A stretch of DNA of 64,000 nucleotides, taken from Paraburkholderia ginsengiterrae (GTDB taxonomy: Bacteria > Pseudomonadota > Gammaproteobacteria > Burkholderiales > Burkholderiaceae). Shown piece after piece: positions 17,868 through 27,661 of the stretch. Positions within the stretch are counted from its first letter, which is position 1. Each line of letters opens with the position of its first letter. Made by a program: the position numbers and the translations under genes. The DNA lies in NCBI RefSeq assembly GCF_001645125.1, contig NZ_LXKA01000221.1, positions 248,001 to 312,000 of the forward strand. The letters run 5' to 3'. A model generated the notes under the pieces. The model saw nothing but the letters and a program-made list of their open reading frames with translations, did no database searches and was not told where the DNA came from.

Positions 17868-19424
17868 ATGAACCCGAACCATCCCAATCACCCGCCGTTG
17901 ACAGGGGCCACGCTCGCGCTCGGCTCCCTGAGCGTTGGCCTCGCGGGCTTTATGACCGTGCTCGACTCGTCGATCGCCAACGTCGCCATTCCTACCATTT
18001 CCGGCAACCTCGGCGTCTCCGTCGACGAAGGCACATGGGTCATCACCGTCTTTGCCGCCGCGAATGCCATCGCGATTCCGTTGACCGGCTGGCTGACGCA
18101 GCGGCTGGGACAGGTCAAGCTGTTCGTCGGATCGATCCTGTTGTTCGTGTTCGCGTCCTGGCTGTGCGGCATCGCGCCGACCTTGCCGATCCTTCTGCTG
18201 GCGCGCGCGCTGCAGGGCGCGGTCGCCGGACCGCTTATCCCGATGTCGCAGGCACTGCTGCTCAGTTCGTGGCCAAAGGCGAAATCCACTTTGGCGCTCG
18301 CGCTGTTCTCCATGATCGTGGTGACCGGACCGATCGTCGGGCCGTCGCTAGGCGGCTGGGTGACGGACAGCTATAGCTGGTCGTGGATCTTCTACATCAA
18401 CATTCCGGTTGGGCTCTTCTCCGCCGCGATGGTTTGGCTTCTCTACCGCAAGCGCGATACACCGACCAAAAAGTTGCCAATCGACATTGTCGGGCTGGTA
18501 TTGCTGATCATCTGGGTCGCTGCGCTCCAGGTGATGTTGGACAAGGGCAAGGATCTCGACTGGTTCTCATCGACCACGATCGTCGTGCTGACTCTCGTTG
18601 CTGCGATCGGACTTGTTGCATTCATCATCTGGGAGCTGACAGACAAGAATCCAATTGTCGACCTGACACTGTTCAAGCAGCGCAATTTTCTCGGCGGCAC
18701 GATTTCGATTGCCGTTGCGTATGCGATCTTCTTTGGAACGCTGGTGCTGCTGCCGCAATGGATGCAGGAGTACCTGGGATACCGGGCTGTCGACGCGGGA
18801 CTCGCTACGGCGCCGCTGGGCATCTTCGCGGTGATCGGCGCGCCTATCATGGGCAAGATCCTGCCGCGTACCGATGCGCGCATTATCGGCACGTTCGCTT
18901 TCATCGGATTCGCGATCGTCTACTTCATGCGGACGTACTTCTATACCGACATCAGCGAAGGATTCATCATCCTGCCGACTCTGCTGCAAGGTATTCCGAT
19001 GGCGCTGTTCTTCGCTCCGCTCACCGTGATCATCCTGTCGGGGCAGCCGCCTGAAAAGGTGCCCGCCGCTGCGGGCCTGTCCACCTTCGGCCGCGTGTTC
19101 TTCGGCGGTATCGGTACGTCGCTCGCGAACGTCGTGTGGAATAACCGAACGATCCTGCACCATGAGATCCTGACGCAACAGTCGAGCCCGACCAACCCGC
19201 TCTTCAACGCGCAACTGAATTCGTACCACTCATTGCTGGGTCTGGGACAAGGCGCTTCGTATGCGCTGTTCGATCAAACGGTGCAGGCACAGGCCGCCAT
19301 GCTGGGGCTGAACGACGTGTTTTACGGAGCCGCGATCATCATGATCATCATTATTCCGCTCATCTGGATCACCAAACCAGGCAAGGCCGGTGGCGCAAGC
19401 GATGCCGCTGCGGCCGCGCACTGA
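17868..19424 (+). CDS. DHA2-family MFS drug efflux pump (EmrB type)
   Basis: A 518-residue, 14-helix drug:proton antiporter. It contains the DHA2 signatures LDSSIANVAIPTI in helix 1, WLTQRLGQ in the 2-3 loop and VVTGPIVGPSLGGW in helix 5. With the preceding duct and adaptor it forms a complete tripartite efflux system spanning both membranes. Its substrates are unknown; EmrAB-type systems commonly export hydrophobic weak acids and uncouplers. Confidence 0.95.
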   Translation: MNPNHPNHPPLTGATLALGSLSVGLAGFMTVLDSSIANVAIPTISGNLGVSVDEGTWVITVFAAANAIAIPLTGWLTQRLGQVKLFVGSILLFVFASWLCGIAPTLPILLLARALQGAVAGPLIPMSQALLLSSWPKAKSTLALALFSMIVVTGPIVGPSLGGWVTDSYSWSWIFYINIPVGLFSAAMVWLLYRKRDTPTKKLPIDIVGLVLLIIWVAALQVMLDKGKDLDWFSSTTIVVLTLVAAIGLVAFIIWELTDKNPIVDLTLFKQRNFLGGTISIAVAYAIFFGTLVLLPQWMQEYLGYRAVDAGLATAPLGIFAVIGAPIMGKILPRTDARIIGTFAFIGFAIVYFMRTYFYTDISEGFIILPTLLQGIPMALFFAPLTVIILSGQPPEKVPAAAGLSTFGRVFFGGIGTSLANVVWNNRTILHHEILTQQSSPTNPLFNAQLNSYHSLLGLGQGASYALFDQTVQAQAAMLGLNDVFYGAAIIMIIIIPLIWITKPGKAGGASDAAAAAH

Positions 19425-19475
19425 AGTGAAGTCCTTGTTGTGTATTAACCCAATTCGAACTCTAAGGAGCTCAAA

Positions 19476-19973
19476 GTGAAGATTTCTGAAACTCAACGAC
19501 AGATCGTTCGTGTGACGATCAATGCAGACGTAGCGTTCGACGGCTTTGTAAAAAGCTTCCAGCAACGGCTTGGACAATTCGATCAGGCGGCCGTTGCCGC
19601 CTTGATCGGGCAGCCGCGCGAAGCAGCGGCCGCGCTCAAGGGCATGGAAGGAGATCAGGGATTGATGATCTTCTTTACGCTCGACCAAGGCCGTGCGCTC
19701 AACATGATCGGCAAAAGCCAGAAGGCTATCCGGTTCATCCTGGGAAACCCGCTGGTGGCGATACAGATGACCCAACACGACGTACGTGCCGGCCAGTATG
19801 TTCCTTTAACGGTCATTGCTTATGAGGACGGGGAGAATCGTCTTCATATCGAGTATGACCAGCCGTCGTCGATTCTCGGCGTTTGCGAGAATGCAGCAGT
19901 TGACGAAATAGCACGCGACCTCGATAGAAAGCTTCTCCTGGTGGTGGAGCACGCGATCGAGGATGCGTCGTAG
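19476..19973 (+). CDS. DUF302-like small cytoplasmic protein
   Basis: A 165-residue protein without signal peptide or membrane helix, starting with GTG 19476 after AAGGAG. The segment SQKAIRFILGNPLVAIQM near residues 80-97 resembles the core of DUF302, in which a family member's F-x-x-GNP-x-x-A segment is the hallmark. It lies 51 bases after the pump gene and is probably the last gene of the efflux operon. No enzymatic function is established; ligand binding is a guess. Confidence 0.7.
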   Translation: MKISETQRQIVRVTINADVAFDGFVKSFQQRLGQFDQAAVAALIGQPREAAAALKGMEGDQGLMIFFTLDQGRALNMIGKSQKAIRFILGNPLVAIQMTQHDVRAGQYVPLTVIAYEDGENRLHIEYDQPSSILGVCENAAVDEIARDLDRKLLLVVEHAIEDAS

Positions 19974-19985
19974 ATTACCCGATCG

Positions 19986-20906
19986 TTACCCGTTCAACAT
20001 CCTTTGTTGCGCGACGTCGTCGATCAGATCCGGGCGGTCCAACTGCTCGACCCACCAGCGCAGTGCCCTGCCGGTCTCATCGTCGCGCCACGCAAGATAG
20101 AAGTGCGTGACGTCCCGCATGCCGATGACCTCTTTCTTCACCAGCTCGCCGCGCAGCAGCGGCTCGACCGCGAGACATTCCGGAATCGTGCCCACGCCCA
20201 GACCCTTGATCTGGGCAGCGAGCTTGGCTTCGAGCGTGGGTACCGTCAGGTAATCCTGATTGGCGGAGAGCGCGATGGTGCGCGGCGCAAGCTTGCGGGA
20301 CGTATCGCCGATGGCGACCGCGCGATGACTCGCGACGACGTCCATCGTGAGCGGCTCCTTCGCGGAAGCGAGTGGGTGATGCGGCGCCACTACGAACACA
20401 TGCCGTAGCGAGCCGATCGGCTTGGCCATCAGATTGGGAATCGCCGGCGGGTCTCCCGCGGCGCCGACGATCAGATCCGCGCGGCGTGTCAGCAGCGCGT
20501 CCCACGACCCGCCCAGTACTTCCGTCGACAGATGGAGCCGTGTGTTCAGTTTCAGCTGATAAAACGTCTCGACATGCTCCCAGAGCAATTCGAATGGCAC
20601 GATTTCGTCGATTGCAATGCGCAGCTCGGATTCCCAGCCATGCTGGATCCGCTTCGCTTTGCATTCGAGGTCCTCGGCCGCCGCGAGCAAACGGCGTCCT
20701 TCCTCGACGACCACGCGGCCCGCGTGCGTGAGGGTCGCGCGGCGACCGGTGCGGTCGAACAGCGTCACGCCAAGGTCGAGCTCGAGTTTCTGAACAAGAT
20801 AGGTTAGCGACGACGGGACCTTGTGCAGCGTTTCCGCCGCACTGGCAAAGGTGCCGGTTCGGTCGATCGCATCGAGGACCTGCAGCACTTCAAAGGATAG
20901 GTTCAT
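19986..20906 (-). CDS. LysR-family regulator
   Basis: A 306-residue LysR protein with an N-terminal winged HTH (FASAAETLHKVPSSLTYLVQ) and a LysR substrate-binding domain. It resembles the DhaR/PA0477-like group seen beside quinone- or isomerase-type genes, but I cannot name a target. It converges on the DUF302 gene with only 12 bases between stops. The upstream neighbour on the same strand is a LysE exporter, 237 bases away. Confidence 0.92.
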   Translation of the reverse strand: MNLSFEVLQVLDAIDRTGTFASAAETLHKVPSSLTYLVQKLELDLGVTLFDRTGRRATLTHAGRVVVEEGRRLLAAAEDLECKAKRIQHGWESELRIAIDEIVPFELLWEHVETFYQLKLNTRLHLSTEVLGGSWDALLTRRADLIVGAAGDPPAIPNLMAKPIGSLRHVFVVAPHHPLASAKEPLTMDVVASHRAVAIGDTSRKLAPRTIALSANQDYLTVPTLEAKLAAQIKGLGVGTIPECLAVEPLLRGELVKKEVIGMRDVTHFYLAWRDDETGRALRWWVEQLDRPDLIDDVAQQRMLNG

Positions 20907-21143
20907 GGAGAACGGCCGGATTGAATGAGGGAGAACGCTTCATGCTCGCCTCATCGATTAGCGGAACGCCCGAGTAGGATGACGCACAATATGAATCAGC
21001 GCAATACACCGTCTTCAGATCAGAATTATTCAGCTTTTTTCAGGAGTGCCCGGGCTGCGCAATCGTTGACTGGGACGTCCGCGTGACAACGTGAGGCCCC
21101 GTGCCGTCGTGTTCATGAACTGTTCGAAGCCAGTGAGGCCTGT

Positions 21144-21791
21144 TCAGGCGATGCCGCCCAGCTTCAATGCGTCGACGGCCATATGGGCACCTAGAGCCGC
21201 CAGAACGGCGGCCATCGTCCAGCGTTGAGCAAGCAGAAGTCCCGGCCGCCCGGCAAGGAAGCTCGCCATGTTGCTGGAGCAAACGGCCACAAAGGCATTC
21301 ACCGACGCAAACGCGACGATCAGCGACGAGCCGAGCACGAGCGATTGCCGGAGAACATTGCCGTCCTGGTAGTCGATGAACTGCGGCAGCAACGACAAAA
21401 AGATCATTGCGAGCTTTGGATTCAGCAGACTGGTCGTCGCGCCCATCGCAAAGAGCCGGCCCGGTTGCTCGCGAGGCAGATCGCGAACTTCCAGGGGCGA
21501 GCGGCCACCAGGCTTCACAGCCTGCCAAGCCAGATAGAACAGGTACGCCGCGCCCACTGTGCCCAATACGGCGCCTGCATACGGCACGCTCAGGAAGAAC
21601 GCTGTGATGCCGAACGCCGCCCCGAACATATAGAAGAGATATCCGAGCATCACGCCCGCGAGCGAGATCAAACCGGCCGTGCGTCCTTGCGCGATCGAGC
21701 GGGACATCACATAGACCATGTTCGGGCCGGGCGTCACGGCAAGCAGTCCGCCGGCCGCCAGGAATCCATAAATCGATGCAGTGCCGTGCAT
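21144..21791 (-). CDS. LysE/RhtB-family amino-acid exporter
   Basis: A 215-residue inner-membrane protein with about six helices and the family signature LLAVTPGPNMVYVMSRSIAQ at residues about 14-33. Members export amino acids or analogues. ATG 21791 follows AAGGGG; the longer frame adds 17 non-hydrophobic residues. It is divergent from a LysR gene across about 100 bases, the common arrangement for LysE-type exporters induced by their substrate. Confidence 0.92.
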   Translation of the reverse strand: MHGTASIYGFLAAGGLLAVTPGPNMVYVMSRSIAQGRTAGLISLAGVMLGYLFYMFGAAFGITAFFLSVPYAGAVLGTVGAAYLFYLAWQAVKPGGRSPLEVRDLPREQPGRLFAMGATTSLLNPKLAMIFLSLLPQFIDYQDGNVLRQSLVLGSSLIVAFASVNAFVAVCSSNMASFLAGRPGLLLAQRWTMAAVLAALGAHMAVDALKLGGIA

Positions 21792-21894
21792 GGTCGTGTG
21801 CCCCTTGGGTAGTAATCCGGTCGCAGTATCCGTTTGCTGCATACGCTAGTAAAGCTGGTTAAACTGAATCTATTGCTCAGATTTTCTGAATAAA

Positions 21895-22743
21895 GTGAAA
21901 AAGCTCGATCTCGATGTGCTGGAAATGGTGGTGGCGGTTGCCGATACCGGATCGTTCGTTCGGGGTGCGGAGTTCGTGCACCGATCACCGTCGGCCGTGA
22001 GCATGCAGATCAAGGCGCTCGAAGAAGCGCTGGGGAAGCCGCTCTTCGAGCGCAGCACCCGCAATGTCACGATTACCACGGAGGGCAAGACGCTTCTCGA
22101 CTATGGCCGGCGCATGCTGGCAATGCGGGAAGAGGCATGGGCTTCGGTCGTCCGCCCGGAGATGAAGGGCCGTGTCACGATCGGCGTGCCCGACGACTAT
22201 GCTTCGTCGTTGCTGCCACCGGTTCTGGGAAAGTTCGCGATTGCTCATCCGCGTGTCGAACTCCGGGTGGTCGGTCTGCCAAGCAATGCGCTCGCTCCAT
22301 TGCTCAAGGACAACACGCTCGACCTTGCCTGCATCACCCGGACCAAGGGCATCGCGGGCGAATTCATACGATTCGAGCCGATGGTATGGGCCGGATCGCC
22401 GACAAGAAGCGTGTGGAAAGAGCGTCCGCTGCCGATTGCCGTGTTCGAGCATGGCAGTACGGCTCGCGCCCATGCCATCAGCGCGCTGCAGCGCGCCAAC
22501 ATCAAGTATCGGATGTCCTATGAAAGCCCGAGTCTGCTGGGCCTGCTCAGCATGGTTGAAGCGGGGCTCGCGATAGCGCCCCTCGCGCGATGCAGCGTGC
22601 CGGCGCACCTCGCCCAGCTATCGCAGAACGAAGGGTTGCCGCCTCTCGACGAACTCGAAGTCATCCTTGCGCGCAGCGCCCGGTCCGGGCGGCCGCTCTG
22701 TGATTTTCTCGCTGAACAGATTCTGGCCGAATTGAGGGCCTGA
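21895..22743 (+). CDS. LysR-family regulator, probably of the divergent LysE exporter
   Basis: A 282-residue LysR protein starting with GTG 21895. The HTH is GSFVRGAEFVHRSPSAVSMQ, and the effector domain begins near residue 85 with GRVTIGVPDDYASSLLP. That opening is typical of the PecT/HdfR group. Its gene is divergent from the LysE/RhtB gene, so control of export is likely. The 103-base gap should contain both promoters and the LysR site; no palindrome could be assigned. Confidence 0.92.
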   Translation: MKKLDLDVLEMVVAVADTGSFVRGAEFVHRSPSAVSMQIKALEEALGKPLFERSTRNVTITTEGKTLLDYGRRMLAMREEAWASVVRPEMKGRVTIGVPDDYASSLLPPVLGKFAIAHPRVELRVVGLPSNALAPLLKDNTLDLACITRTKGIAGEFIRFEPMVWAGSPTRSVWKERPLPIAVFEHGSTARAHAISALQRANIKYRMSYESPSLLGLLSMVEAGLAIAPLARCSVPAHLAQLSQNEGLPPLDELEVILARSARSGRPLCDFLAEQILAELRA

Positions 22744-23021
22744 GGCGATTGCCCATAGTCGCGAATGTGGGTGCGCGTGCCCGCCCGCGTTACGGGAAAC
22801 CCCATGATTGTTACGGCGTTTGACATGCCGGGTGTGACGCAGAGCGTGCGCGATCGTTGAATGTTACGAGCGCATGGCGTCGAAATCGCGCGTAAGCAAG
22901 CGCGTTGCTTATTACCAACTGACCAGTGATCACGGTGTGACTTAATGGCGACTCCTGATGTCGACCCGGTATGGGACATCAGGAGAACTAGGTGTTTGGT
23001 CACATACGTGGAGAATTTACG
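22744..23021. promoter_or_regulatory. Upstream region of the porin gene
   Basis: This 278-base gap holds no protein gene. It should carry the porin promoter. An inverted repeat lies around GTCGACCCGGTATGGGAC near 22961-22978, but it is imperfect and I do not assign a function. Confidence 0.35.
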
Positions 23022-24191
23022 ATGAAGAAACTGGTTAGGAAAGCGCTCGCATCGCTGGCGCTGCTCGGCGGGTTCAGTGCCGCCGCGCATGCACAGAACA
23101 GCATCACGTTGTACGGCATCATCGACGAGTCGATTCAATACACCAAAAACGCCACGCTCACCGGTGAAAATCAGGTCGGCCTCTACTCCGGCAATCTGTC
23201 GGGCAGCCGCTGGGGCCTGAAGGGCTCGGAGGACCTGGGTGGCGGATTGAAGGCGATCTTCCAGCTCGAAGATGGTTTCAATGTCAACAACGGCAAGATG
23301 GGCACCTATAACGGCACTTCTTCGCTGTTCGGACGCCAGGCCTATGTCGGCCTTCAGAGCGAGCGGTACGGCACAGTCACGTTGGGGCGTCAGTACGATC
23401 CGCTGGTGGACATGGTTCAGGGGCTCACGGACGACGCCAGCTTCGGCAGCACGTTTGCCACCGCAGGCGACGTCGATAATTACGACAACAGCTCGCGCAC
23501 CAATAACGCGGTCAAGTACGTATCGCCGAGCTACGCAGGCCTGCAGGTCGAGACGATGTACGCGTTCGGCGGCGTAGCGGGGCAGACCGGCTCGGGGCAA
23601 ACCTGGTCGGCGGCCGCCGCTTACAACAACGGTCCGCTATCGATCGCGGCAGGCTACTTTGTCGCCGACAACGCCAGCACCACGGCGGCCGTGCGGACCG
23701 GCTGGTCGTCCACGTCGGACGGCACGTTCGACGGTCCGGTCAACTCGGGCTACGACACGGCGAAGTCGATCAATATCGCTCGCGTAGCGGCGAGTTATAC
23801 GACGGGTCCTTACACGTTCGGACTCTCATATAGCAATGCCGCGTACAAGGCCGACGCGCAATCCGCCTTCCTGTCGACGCAGACGTTCAACACGGGGCAG
23901 GGATTCTTCAACTACCAGGCGAATCCGGCGCTGCTGCTCGGACTGGGATACAGCTACACGCATGCGAGCGGCAACACCAATGCCTCGTATAACCAGGTTT
24001 CATTGGGTGCCGACTACAGCCTCTCCAAACGGACCGATGTCTATCTGGTCGGCGCGTGGCAGCACGCCAGCGGCTCTCAGTTGAACGCCGACGGGACCGT
24101 GTCCGGCGCTGAGGCGTCCATTGGTTCTTATGGTGTCGCGGGCACGAGCAGCCAGGACATCGTCAGTCTCGGTATCAGGCACAAGTTCTAA
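23022..24191 (+). CDS. Outer-membrane porin, Burkholderia type
   Basis: A complete 389-residue trimeric porin. Signal peptide ends AAHAQ; the mature protein opens NSITLYGIIDESIQY and contains KGSEDLGGGLKAIFQLE, FGRQAYVG and LGRQYDP. The C-terminus LGIRHKF ends in the phenylalanine needed for Bam-dependent insertion. ATG 23022 follows GTGGAGAA. No regulator is directly attached; the upstream LysR faces the same way and is 278 bases distant. Confidence 0.95.
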   Translation: MKKLVRKALASLALLGGFSAAAHAQNSITLYGIIDESIQYTKNATLTGENQVGLYSGNLSGSRWGLKGSEDLGGGLKAIFQLEDGFNVNNGKMGTYNGTSSLFGRQAYVGLQSERYGTVTLGRQYDPLVDMVQGLTDDASFGSTFATAGDVDNYDNSSRTNNAVKYVSPSYAGLQVETMYAFGGVAGQTGSGQTWSAAAAYNNGPLSIAAGYFVADNASTTAAVRTGWSSTSDGTFDGPVNSGYDTAKSINIARVAASYTTGPYTFGLSYSNAAYKADAQSAFLSTQTFNTGQGFFNYQANPALLLGLGYSYTHASGNTNASYNQVSLGADYSLSKRTDVYLVGAWQHASGSQLNADGTVSGAEASIGSYGVAGTSSQDIVSLGIRHKF

Positions 24192-24199
24192 GTGTGCCG

Positions 24200-24227
24200 C
24201 CGGCCACTGCGTGCAGGCATTGGCCGG
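24200..24227 (+). terminator. Hairpin after the porin gene
   Basis: CCGGCCA (24200-24206) and TGGCCGG (24221-24227) pair as a 7-bp stem, flanked by GTGCCG and CAC that could extend it. It begins 9 bases after the stop codon. There is no U-tract, so the terminator call is tentative. Confidence 0.45.
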
Positions 24228-24437
24228 CACCATTCAAAGCCGATTCGATTTGACCCCTGCAAATGAAGGGCTGATCGGGAGGCGCCGTCATGTCGAAACG
24301 AGCCTTACCTGTTTAACAGGCCGAAATATTGGTGAAATTTGCGGGCGCCCTGCGTGACGTACTCTGAAAACACATTGCGGGCCGGCATGGTGCTTTAAAG
24401 CCGGCGGTTTTCAAGTTCGATCGCTAAAGGGTTGCTC

Positions 24438-24812
24438 ATGTATCACGCGATGCAAATGGACATCACCTGCGAATCCGGGATACCCGTCGCCCGGTTCACC
24501 ATCGCCGGTCAGTCGTCGCTACTCGGTGTAGCGGATATTGAAGCGATGATCGCGGAGCTCGCCAGAATCCGCGCGGCGATGCAGCCGGTTCGTCCGCTGA
24601 ACCCGCCCGCGGGTGAATATCCGATGGAGGTCGATCCATGCTGGCGCGTGGACCGTCCGCCTCAGTTCAATGGCGCCGTGTTGTCACTGCGTCACATCGG
24701 AATTGGCTGGACCGCTTTTGCGCTGCCGCCTCCGAGCATGACGAGCCTGGTCGAGGCGCTTTCCTCGTGCCCCGTTGATCCGCTGCCTGGCGAGCAGACG
24801 CTGCTCAACTAG
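24438..24812 (+). CDS. Unrecognised 124-residue protein
   Basis: A small soluble protein with no signal peptide or membrane helix. ATG 24438 is preceded by AAAGGG at the usual distance. Its sequence shows no family motif I recognise; it contains a helical segment ADIEAMIAELARIRAAM near residues 33-49 and a proline-rich middle. Coding is supported by the ribosome site, length and absence of a better frame. A stem made by GCCGGC repeats (24381-24405) lies just upstream and could affect expression. The downstream BamA gene is over 500 bases away, so no operon is implied. Confidence 0.55.
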   Translation: MYHAMQMDITCESGIPVARFTIAGQSSLLGVADIEAMIAELARIRAAMQPVRPLNPPAGEYPMEVDPCWRVDRPPQFNGAVLSLRHIGIGWTAFALPPPSMTSLVEALSSCPVDPLPGEQTLLN

Positions 24813-25324
24813 ACCAGAGCAATGGCTGGCCACGTGTGGATGTCCATTCTCGTGGTGCAAGACTGGTTGTTTGCATTGCGAATCATATGGATGAGTCAAA
24901 CCGATGGATCGACGAATCTCATCCGTCGATCCAAAGCGCTGCTTCATCTGTTTCAGGAAAAGTAGACGATGCGAAATTGTTCCCCAAACGCCGTTCCGGC
25001 ATGGCGCGACCCAATCTGGCCGGTGATCAGCAATGGATCGACCGAGTGGCATTCGCTGCCAGTCGAATCTGGTTGCTCGGTCGGCTCATTGCCGCGATCC
25101 GTGCCGCAATTAGATGGCGATCCCACGCCGGCATGCGTGACGTCCCGCTGCTGCCTGCGTGGCTGTTATGCCGTGGCGTTCTCGGCTGACCCTCACACCG
25201 GGAACGGCTATTCGTCGATTCATCAGACCGCGGCGTTGCATATCGGCTCTGTTTCGAGAATGCCGGCGCTCGCTTTTCGTGAGAGAGCCGGGCGGCCTTC
25301 GGCATCGTTTGACCAGAGGGTTCA
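24813..25324. other. Long intergenic region before the BamA paralogue
   Basis: About 510 bases with no convincing gene. Open frames of about 120 codons cross it on both strands, but they are serine-, arginine- and cysteine-rich, lack ribosome sites and overlap the bamA start, so they look like chance frames in GC-rich DNA. It should hold the promoter for the bamA-lptD pair. A degraded gene cannot be excluded. Confidence 0.5.
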
Positions 25325-27661
25325 GTGGAATCGAGCATGTGGCCGTTGAAATTTCGCTGGTTCGCCAGACTCGGACCCGTAGCGTCGGTGCCGCTAATGG
25401 TCAATGTACCCATTGTTGCGGTTGCGCAGACAGTAACCGGGTTGACGATTCGTGATATCCGCGTAGAAGGCCTCCAGCACATCGAACCCGGTACGGTGTT
25501 CGCCTACCTGCCGCTCAAGGCCGGCGACACGTTTAGCGACAACAAGGCGTCGGACGCGATCCGCGCGCTGTATGCCACAGGTTTTTTCAACGACGTGCAG
25601 ATATCGGTCGAAGGCAACGTGGTGGTTGTCCGCCTGAACGAACGGCCGGCAGTCAGCATGATCGACTTTGCGGGTATCCACGAGTTCGACAAGGACAACC
25701 TCAAGAAGGCGATGAGCGCGGTTGGCCTGTCTATCGGACGTTACTACGACAAGGCGCTGATCAGCAAGGCTGAACAGGAACTGAAACGGCAATACCTGAC
25801 TCGCGGCTACTACGCGGCTGAAGTCACTACGACCGTGACGCCACTCGATCACAGCCGCGTCGGCGTGCTGTTTTCAGTCGTGGAGGGGCCAAACGCCAAA
25901 ATACGCCAGGTCAATTTCATCGGCAATCACGTATTTAGCGAAAGCACCTTGCGTGACGAGATGCAGTTGTCCACGCCGGACTGGTTCTCGTGGTACACCA
26001 AGGACGATATCTACTCTAAGGAGGGGCTGACAGGCGACCTCGAGAACGTGCGCAGTTTCTATCTGGATCGCGGTTATCTGGAGTTCACGATCGAGTCCAC
26101 CCAGGTATCGCTTTCGCCGGACCGCAAGGATATGTACCTGACGGTGACTGTGACCGAGGGTCAGCCGTACACGATCACGGAGGCGAGTCTCACGGGCAAT
26201 CTGCTCGGCCGTCAAGCCGGGTTGGACCGGCTGGTCGGCGTGCACGCGGGCGAGCGCTTTTCCACGGCGAAGCTCAAGGCGACGACTCAGGCGCTGGTCG
26301 ACAAGCTCGGTGAATACGGCTACGCATTCGCCACGGTCAACGCGGTGCCGGAGATCGACCAGCTGCATCACACAGTCAAGCTGGCACTTCGGATCGACCC
26401 GGGCCGCCGCGTATACGTCAGGCGCATCAACGTGGAAGGCAACACCCGGACGCGTGACGAGGTGGTGCGCCGCGAGATGCGCCAGCTCGAAAGCGCATGG
26501 TTCGACTCGAGCCGGCTTGCACTATCGAAGGACCGTATTAACCGCCTCGGCTATTTCACCGACGTCGAAGTGACGACCGTACCGGTGGCGGGCACGACCG
26601 ACCAGGTGGATATCGACGTCAAGATCACGGAGAAGCCGACCGGCACGATCTCGCTTGGGCTTGGCTACGGGTCCGGCGAAGGGCCGATCATTTCGGCTGC
26701 TATCTCGCAGGACAATGTATTCGGAACGGGCAATACGCTCGCGCTGAACGTGAATACTTCAACGACGGGGCGGACGTTGAGCGTGACGCAGGTCGACCCC
26801 TATTTCACGATCGACGGTATCAAACGCATTACCGACGTTTACTACCGGACCACGGAGCCGCTCTACTATTCGAGCACGACCAGTACGAGCTTTCGTGTCA
26901 TCTCGTATGGTGCCGACCTGAAGTTCGGCATCCCGTTCTCCGAGGCGGACACCGTGTACTTCGGCCTCGGCATCGAGCAGGACCGTCTCGACATCGACGC
27001 GACGACGCCGCAGAGCTATATCGACTACGTGAACGAGTTCGGCCGCGTGTCGAACGTCGTACCGCTGACGGTCGGCTGGTCGCGCGACGCGCGGGACAGC
27101 GCACTGGTGCCGAGCCGCGGCTACTTCACGCAGGCGAACGCCGAGTACGGGACGCCTATTGGCGGCGTCCAGTACTACAAGGCTGACCTTCAGGCTCAGT
27201 ACTACTACTCGTTTTCGCGCGGCTTCGTACTGGGTTTGAATTTTCAAAGCGGGTACGGCAATGGCATCGGCGGTGCGTATCCGATCTTCAAGAACTACTA
27301 CGCGGGTGGCATCGGCTCAGTGCGCGGTTACGAGCCGGGCTCGCTCGGACCGCGTGACGCGACGACGGGCGATCCGATCGGCGGTTCGAAGATGGTGGTC
27401 GGCAACATCGAGCTGACCATGCCGCTGCCGGGTACGGGCTATGACCGCACGCTGCGCGTGTTCGCGTTCGTCGACGGCGGCAACGTGTGGGGCACGGAAG
27501 GTAATAGCGTGGGTGAAAATGGCTTGCGATACAGCTACGGAACAGGGCTCGAATGGATTTCTCCGATTGGCCCGCTCAAGCTCGACTTCGCCTTGCCGAT
27601 CGTCAAGCACGCCGGCGACCAGTATCAGAAGTTCCAGTTCCAGATAGGGACGTCGTTCTGA
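25325..27661 (+). CDS. BamA paralogue (Omp85 outer-membrane assembly factor)
   Basis: A 778-residue Omp85 protein of full BamA length. A signal peptide ends VAVAQ; mature sequence opens TVTGLTIRDIRVEGLQHIEPG, the first of five POTRA domains running to about residue 435. Each has the RVEG/NVEG-type strand, for example RRINVEGNTRTRDEV in the fifth. The 16-strand barrel follows, with GSVRGYEPGSLGPRD, the lid-locking VRGF motif in VRGY form, and C-terminal QIGTSF. GTG 25325 has AGAGGG upstream; ATG 25337 is the alternative. The usual bamA partners (rseP, skp, lpxD) are absent, so this is an additional copy. It overlaps the start of the LptD paralogue. Confidence 0.92.
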   Translation: MESSMWPLKFRWFARLGPVASVPLMVNVPIVAVAQTVTGLTIRDIRVEGLQHIEPGTVFAYLPLKAGDTFSDNKASDAIRALYATGFFNDVQISVEGNVVVVRLNERPAVSMIDFAGIHEFDKDNLKKAMSAVGLSIGRYYDKALISKAEQELKRQYLTRGYYAAEVTTTVTPLDHSRVGVLFSVVEGPNAKIRQVNFIGNHVFSESTLRDEMQLSTPDWFSWYTKDDIYSKEGLTGDLENVRSFYLDRGYLEFTIESTQVSLSPDRKDMYLTVTVTEGQPYTITEASLTGNLLGRQAGLDRLVGVHAGERFSTAKLKATTQALVDKLGEYGYAFATVNAVPEIDQLHHTVKLALRIDPGRRVYVRRINVEGNTRTRDEVVRREMRQLESAWFDSSRLALSKDRINRLGYFTDVEVTTVPVAGTTDQVDIDVKITEKPTGTISLGLGYGSGEGPIISAAISQDNVFGTGNTLALNVNTSTTGRTLSVTQVDPYFTIDGIKRITDVYYRTTEPLYYSSTTSTSFRVISYGADLKFGIPFSEADTVYFGLGIEQDRLDIDATTPQSYIDYVNEFGRVSNVVPLTVGWSRDARDSALVPSRGYFTQANAEYGTPIGGVQYYKADLQAQYYYSFSRGFVLGLNFQSGYGNGIGGAYPIFKNYYAGGIGSVRGYEPGSLGPRDATTGDPIGGSKMVVGNIELTMPLPGTGYDRTLRVFAFVDGGNVWGTEGNSVGENGLRYSYGTGLEWISPIGPLKLDFALPIVKHAGDQYQKFQFQIGTSF

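Noticed and set aside
24366-24412. Possible riboswitch or attenuator before the 124-residue protein
   Set aside because: Only two short GCCGGC arms and a GAAAAC/GTTTTC match are visible; no known riboswitch core or U-tract.
24969-25349. 126-codon plus-strand open frame before the BamA paralogue
   Set aside because: No ribosome site, Ser/Arg/Cys-rich composition, overlaps the bamA start and shows no family resemblance.
25027-25482. 151-codon minus-strand open frame across the bamA start
   Set aside because: Antisense to a real gene for much of its length and without a credible start; typical shadow in GC-rich DNA.
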